Below, piece by piece: positions 5,134 to 7,735 of a DNA stretch of 7,735 nucleotides (its first letter is position 1; the number at the start of each line of letters is the position of its first letter). The DNA is from Candidatus Bathycorpusculum sp. (GTDB lineage: Archaea; Thermoproteota; Bathyarchaeia; Bathyarchaeales; Bathycorpusculaceae). The stretch lies in the NCBI GenBank assembly GCA_009779045.1, contig WREZ01000054.1, positions 1-7,735 on the forward strand, written 5' to 3'. The translations under genes were made by a program, and so were the position numbers. Below the pieces are notes generated by a model, which saw nothing but the letters and a program-made list of their open reading frames with translations, had not been told where the DNA came from and did no database searches.

Positions 5134-6903
5134 ATGGACTACGCAGTTATAGCTGATGCTTACGGGAAAATTGAGGCAACTACTAAACGTCTTGAAATGA
5201 CAGACATACTAGTAGATCTATTAAAAGATACACCAAAGGAAGTTGTAGCTAAAATTGTCTATCTTACGCAAGGTAAATTATATCCAGATTTTATGGGTAT
5301 AGAAATAGGAATAGCAGAAAAATTAGCTATAAAAGCACTTACACGTGCCTCAGGGAGAAAAGTAAGTGAAATATTAATTGATCTACAGAAAACAGGTGAC
5401 CTTGGTCAAACATCAGAAATCCAGCTTACCAAAAAGAAACAAAGCACATTTTTCTCCAAAACCCTTACTGTTGAGCATGTTTATGAAACACTTGACAAAA
5501 TGGCAAAAACAACTGGTTCAGGTGCTGTGGATACAAAAACCGCAGTTTTTGCAGGTTTACTCTCAGATGCCTCACCTAAAGAAGCTAAATACCTCATACG
5601 CACTGTTACAGGTAACCTGCGTTTAGGCATTGCAGATATGACAGTATTAGAAGCATTAGCAATTGCATATGGTGGGGGTAAAGAAGCGCGAGAATCAATT
5701 GAGCGCGCCTATAATATTTGCTCAGATCTTGGCAGAGTCGCAGATATTCTTGTTCGAGAAGGATTAGAGTTAGTAAAAAGTATGCAAGTAATGGTTTTTG
5801 AACCCATACGGCCGATGTTAGCTGAGAGGTTGTCTTCGCCAGAGGATATTTTAGAAAAGTTTAACGGGAAATGTTTAGCTGAATACAAATATGACGGCGA
5901 ACGCATACAGGCACACAAACAAGGCAACAATGTTAGTCTTTATTCAAGACGGCTAGAGAATATTTCCAGTCAGTATCCTGATGTTGTTGAGTTAATTAAA
6001 AAGCAAATAAATGCTCAAGAAGTAATTTTTGAAGCTGAATGTGTTGCAGTGGACATGGAAACAGGTGACATGAGACCTTTTCAAGAACTTATGCATCGTC
6101 GTCGTAAATATGGCATAGAGAACGCCATAGAAAAGTATCCAATTTCGTTATTTGCCTTTGATTTACTATTTATTGACGGAAAAGACTTAACACGTGAACC
6201 GCTAATACTTAGACGAGCAGCTTTAGAAGGTGCGATAAATAAAAATATACAGCTTCAAATAGCTACACAAAGAACTGTTAACAATTGCAAAGAACTGGAA
6301 GACTTTTTTGAGCAAGCCATAGAAGAAGGCTGCGAAGGCTTAATGTGTAAATCCATCACAAAAGACTCGGTATACCAAGCAGGAAATCGAGGCTGGTTAT
6401 GGATAAAATATAAACGAGATTATAAAAGCGAAATGACAGACACTTGTGACTTGGTTGTTGTGGGCGCTTTTCACGGCAGAGGCAAACGTGCAGGAGCATA
6501 TGGCGCATTGCTATTGGCAACATATAACCCAGAGAAAGACAGGTTTGAGACCACAACAAAATGTGGCACAGGCTTTACTGAAAAAGACATAACTGAGTTA
6601 CATACAATGCTACAGAACCATGTTATTGCACACAAACATTCCCGTGTTTTATCAATGATGGAAGCAGATGTTTGGTTTGAACCATTTATTGTTCTTGAAA
6701 TTTTAGGCGCAGAGGTCACGTTAAGCCCAATACACATGTGTTCAATAGATGTCATCCGTAAAAGTAGCGGGTTTGCAATTCGTTTTCCAAGGTTTACTGG
6801 AAAATACCGCACAGACAAGAGTCCACAAGACTCTACCACTTCAAAAGAAATCGTAGAAATGTACCAAAACCAACTTAAACAAATTAGTCAACATACAAGT
6901 TAG
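5134..6903 (+). CDS. lig: ATP-dependent DNA ligase (archaeal LigB/Lig1 type)
   Basis: The protein has 589 residues, a usual archaeal length. It seals nicks in DNA during lagging-strand replication and repair via a covalent lysine-AMP. The N-terminal helical DNA-binding domain covers about 1-220, including GNLRLGIADMTVLEALA (160-176). The adenylation domain covers about 225-435: motif I KYDGER with nucleophile K252, SRRLENIS (271-278), FEAEC (299-303) with the metal-site Glu, motif III FDLLFIDG (342-349), motif IV EGLMCKS (401-407) and motif V WLWIKYKRDY (421-430). The OB domain follows, ending with motif VI around RFPRFTGKYRTDKSP (550-564). The motif VI wording differs slightly from the common RFIRWRDDK form, but the basic residues and the D-K remain. 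The ATG at 5134 has AGGAG nine bases upstream and matches family N termini (IEATTKRLEMTDILVDL). Nothing is missing. It probably shares a transcript with the next gene, 65 bases downstream. Confidence 0.97.
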   Translation: MDYAVIADAYGKIEATTKRLEMTDILVDLLKDTPKEVVAKIVYLTQGKLYPDFMGIEIGIAEKLAIKALTRASGRKVSEILIDLQKTGDLGQTSEIQLTKKKQSTFFSKTLTVEHVYETLDKMAKTTGSGAVDTKTAVFAGLLSDASPKEAKYLIRTVTGNLRLGIADMTVLEALAIAYGGGKEARESIERAYNICSDLGRVADILVREGLELVKSMQVMVFEPIRPMLAERLSSPEDILEKFNGKCLAEYKYDGERIQAHKQGNNVSLYSRRLENISSQYPDVVELIKKQINAQEVIFEAECVAVDMETGDMRPFQELMHRRRKYGIENAIEKYPISLFAFDLLFIDGKDLTREPLILRRAALEGAINKNIQLQIATQRTVNNCKELEDFFEQAIEEGCEGLMCKSITKDSVYQAGNRGWLWIKYKRDYKSEMTDTCDLVVVGAFHGRGKRAGAYGALLLATYNPEKDRFETTTKCGTGFTEKDITELHTMLQNHVIAHKHSRVLSMMEADVWFEPFIVLEILGAEVTLSPIHMCSIDVIRKSSGFAIRFPRFTGKYRTDKSPQDSTTSKEIVEMYQNQLKQISQHTS

Positions 6904-6968
6904 AATAGAAAAGCTAAAACTGATAAACTTCAAACACTAATAATACAGACAATAAGAGAGGGAAACCT

Positions 6969-7604
6969 GTGGCTTTAGACCCAGAAAAAATGAAGACACT
7001 CATAGCGTTTAAAAAACGTTTAGAAACCCAACTGGAAACGTTAAACATTGAAATCAAAGAAGTACAAATAGCATTAGACATAGTTAATTCTATGCTGCTT
7101 GAAAAGGGTTTTAAACGTGGGAATCTAAAAGAGATACCACCACCAGATTTACCAAAAGAAGTCTTGCTACCAAAACAGGAACAAAATTATCAAACTTCAA
7201 GCGACACACAACCAACATCAATCTTCACAACAGCAGTAACACCTCATGATATAGAAAACGTGTTCCCATTAAAAACAATGAATGATGAATCATTAGCATT
7301 AATCTGCTTTGATAAGGGGGTCATGCATGTATTACCTGATGAAAGTAAACAGTTTAAAGCTAATACACCACCTTTTCAAAACTTTTTGGTAGAAAAAGTT
7401 CTAGCTAAAATGAAAGAAAAAGATGTAGAACTAGTTAACAGTCAACAGTTAGAAGCAAATAAAGCGTTTACTTATGATATTGTTAAAGAAGATAACTCTA
7501 TTCGAGAGATAATAATACATAATGTGGATGACGAACGTTTGAAAGAGTTAAAATCAAGTATACGCTGGACATTAGAAAAAATGTATGATAAAATGAAAAA
7601 CTAA
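6969..7604 (+). CDS. Unrecognised 211-residue protein: N-terminal coiled coil plus C-terminal domain
   Basis: I do not recognise this family with confidence. The start is GTG at 6969, supported by GAGGG (6958-6962) six bases upstream; the ATG eight codons in has no such site. Residues 3-46 form a charged amphipathic helix of coiled-coil type (KKRLETQLETLNIEIKEVQI). Residues 55-92 are a linker rich in Pro, Gln, Ser and Thr. Residues 96-211 look like a compact alpha/beta domain with two beta stretches (LALICFDKGVMHVLP; REIIIHNV), a central helix after TPPFQNFLVEKVLAKM, and a final basic helix (SSIRWTLEKMYDKMK). There is no signal peptide or membrane segment, so it is probably cytoplasmic and oligomeric through the coiled coil. 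It lies 65 bases after the ligase with no clear promoter between, so a role near DNA repair or replication is possible but is guesswork from position only. Confidence 0.85.
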   Translation: MALDPEKMKTLIAFKKRLETQLETLNIEIKEVQIALDIVNSMLLEKGFKRGNLKEIPPPDLPKEVLLPKQEQNYQTSSDTQPTSIFTTAVTPHDIENVFPLKTMNDESLALICFDKGVMHVLPDESKQFKANTPPFQNFLVEKVLAKMKEKDVELVNSQQLEANKAFTYDIVKEDNSIREIIIHNVDDERLKELKSSIRWTLEKMYDKMKN

Positions 7605-7629
7605 AAGACTGTTATTATAGTGGATTAAC

Positions 7630-7735
7630 TTAACAATTAGATGTTGCAAAGTAGGTGTACACCGCTTCTTGCAGAGTTGCACACTTAGGTGCCAAATCAA
7701 CCAACGCTTTTTTCATATTAGCCCACCACTTCTCA
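7630..7735 (-). CDS. C-terminal end of an unidentified convergent gene (partial)
   Basis: On the minus strand one frame stays open from the right edge to a TAA at 7630-7632, giving the last 34 residues of a protein; the other two minus frames hit stops quickly. The residues look protein-like, with EKWWANMKKALVDLAP near the edge and LQEAVYTYFATSNC at the end. The gene would converge on the 211-residue gene with 25 bases between the stops. No family can be assigned from so short a piece, and a chance open frame of this length cannot be excluded. Confidence 0.45.
   Translation of the reverse strand, partial: EKWWANMKKALVDLAPKCATLQEAVYTYFATSNC

Noticed and set aside
6356..6839. Minus-strand frames of 67 and 122 codons inside the ligase gene
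   Set aside because: They are antisense to ligase motifs V and VI and show no independent domain features or ribosome binding sites.
1..7735. Novel defence system, mobile element or CRISPR array
   Set aside because: No transposase, integrase, nuclease, reverse transcriptase, long terminal repeats or regularly spaced direct repeats are visible; the genes are mostly conserved archaeal housekeeping.

Overview
The window is a stretch of an A+T-rich archaeal genome. The domain assignment is secure. It carries an archaeal/eukaryotic-type P0 (L10) with the P0-specific insertion, a free-standing NGN+KOW Spt5, a 57-residue Sec61-gamma/SecE with one membrane segment, the archaeal zinc-type D-aminoacyl-tRNA deacylase DtdA, and an archaeal ATP-dependent DNA ligase. 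Shine-Dalgarno sequences precede most genes, and TATA-like boxes lie at archaeal spacing from several of them. Protein character and gene order suggest a TACK-type lineage, perhaps Bathyarchaeia, but that lineage guess is inference and needs a tree.

Left part, minus strand (2-3709): read in the direction of transcription, the order is dtdA, secE, spt5, rpl11, rpl1, rpl10. The genes from secE to rpl10 form the archaeal secE-nusG-L11-L1-L10 cluster, with gaps of about 10 to 60 bases. L12 would be expected just beyond the left edge, where L10 stops one base from the end. The string joins tRNA proofreading (DtdA), the translocon (SecE), transcription elongation and its coupling to the ribosome (Spt5), and the two moving stalks of the large subunit (L11/L10 and L1). 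TATA-like boxes before secE and before rpl1 suggest sub-operons.

Middle (3710-4121): a divergent intergenic region of about 410 bases drives dtdA leftward and a carbamoyltransferase rightward. It holds a TATA box flanked by a perfect 8-base inverted repeat in front of the carbamoyltransferase gene, a weaker inverted repeat on the dtdA side, and a possible tiny reading frame.

Right part, plus strand (4122-7604): an ornithine-carbamoyltransferase-family enzyme, an ATP-dependent DNA ligase with all nucleotidyltransferase motifs, and an unrecognised 211-residue protein with a predicted N-terminal coiled coil. The last two are probably co-transcribed. At the right edge the 3' end of a convergent minus-strand gene can be read.

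Most of the window is conserved archaeal housekeeping. I found no defence system, mobile element, CRISPR array or RNA gene. The points most worth a second look are the altered amino-acceptor pocket of the carbamoyltransferase, the inverted repeat around its promoter, the unrecognised protein beside the ligase, and a strong swing in third-codon-position base use along the ribosomal operon.
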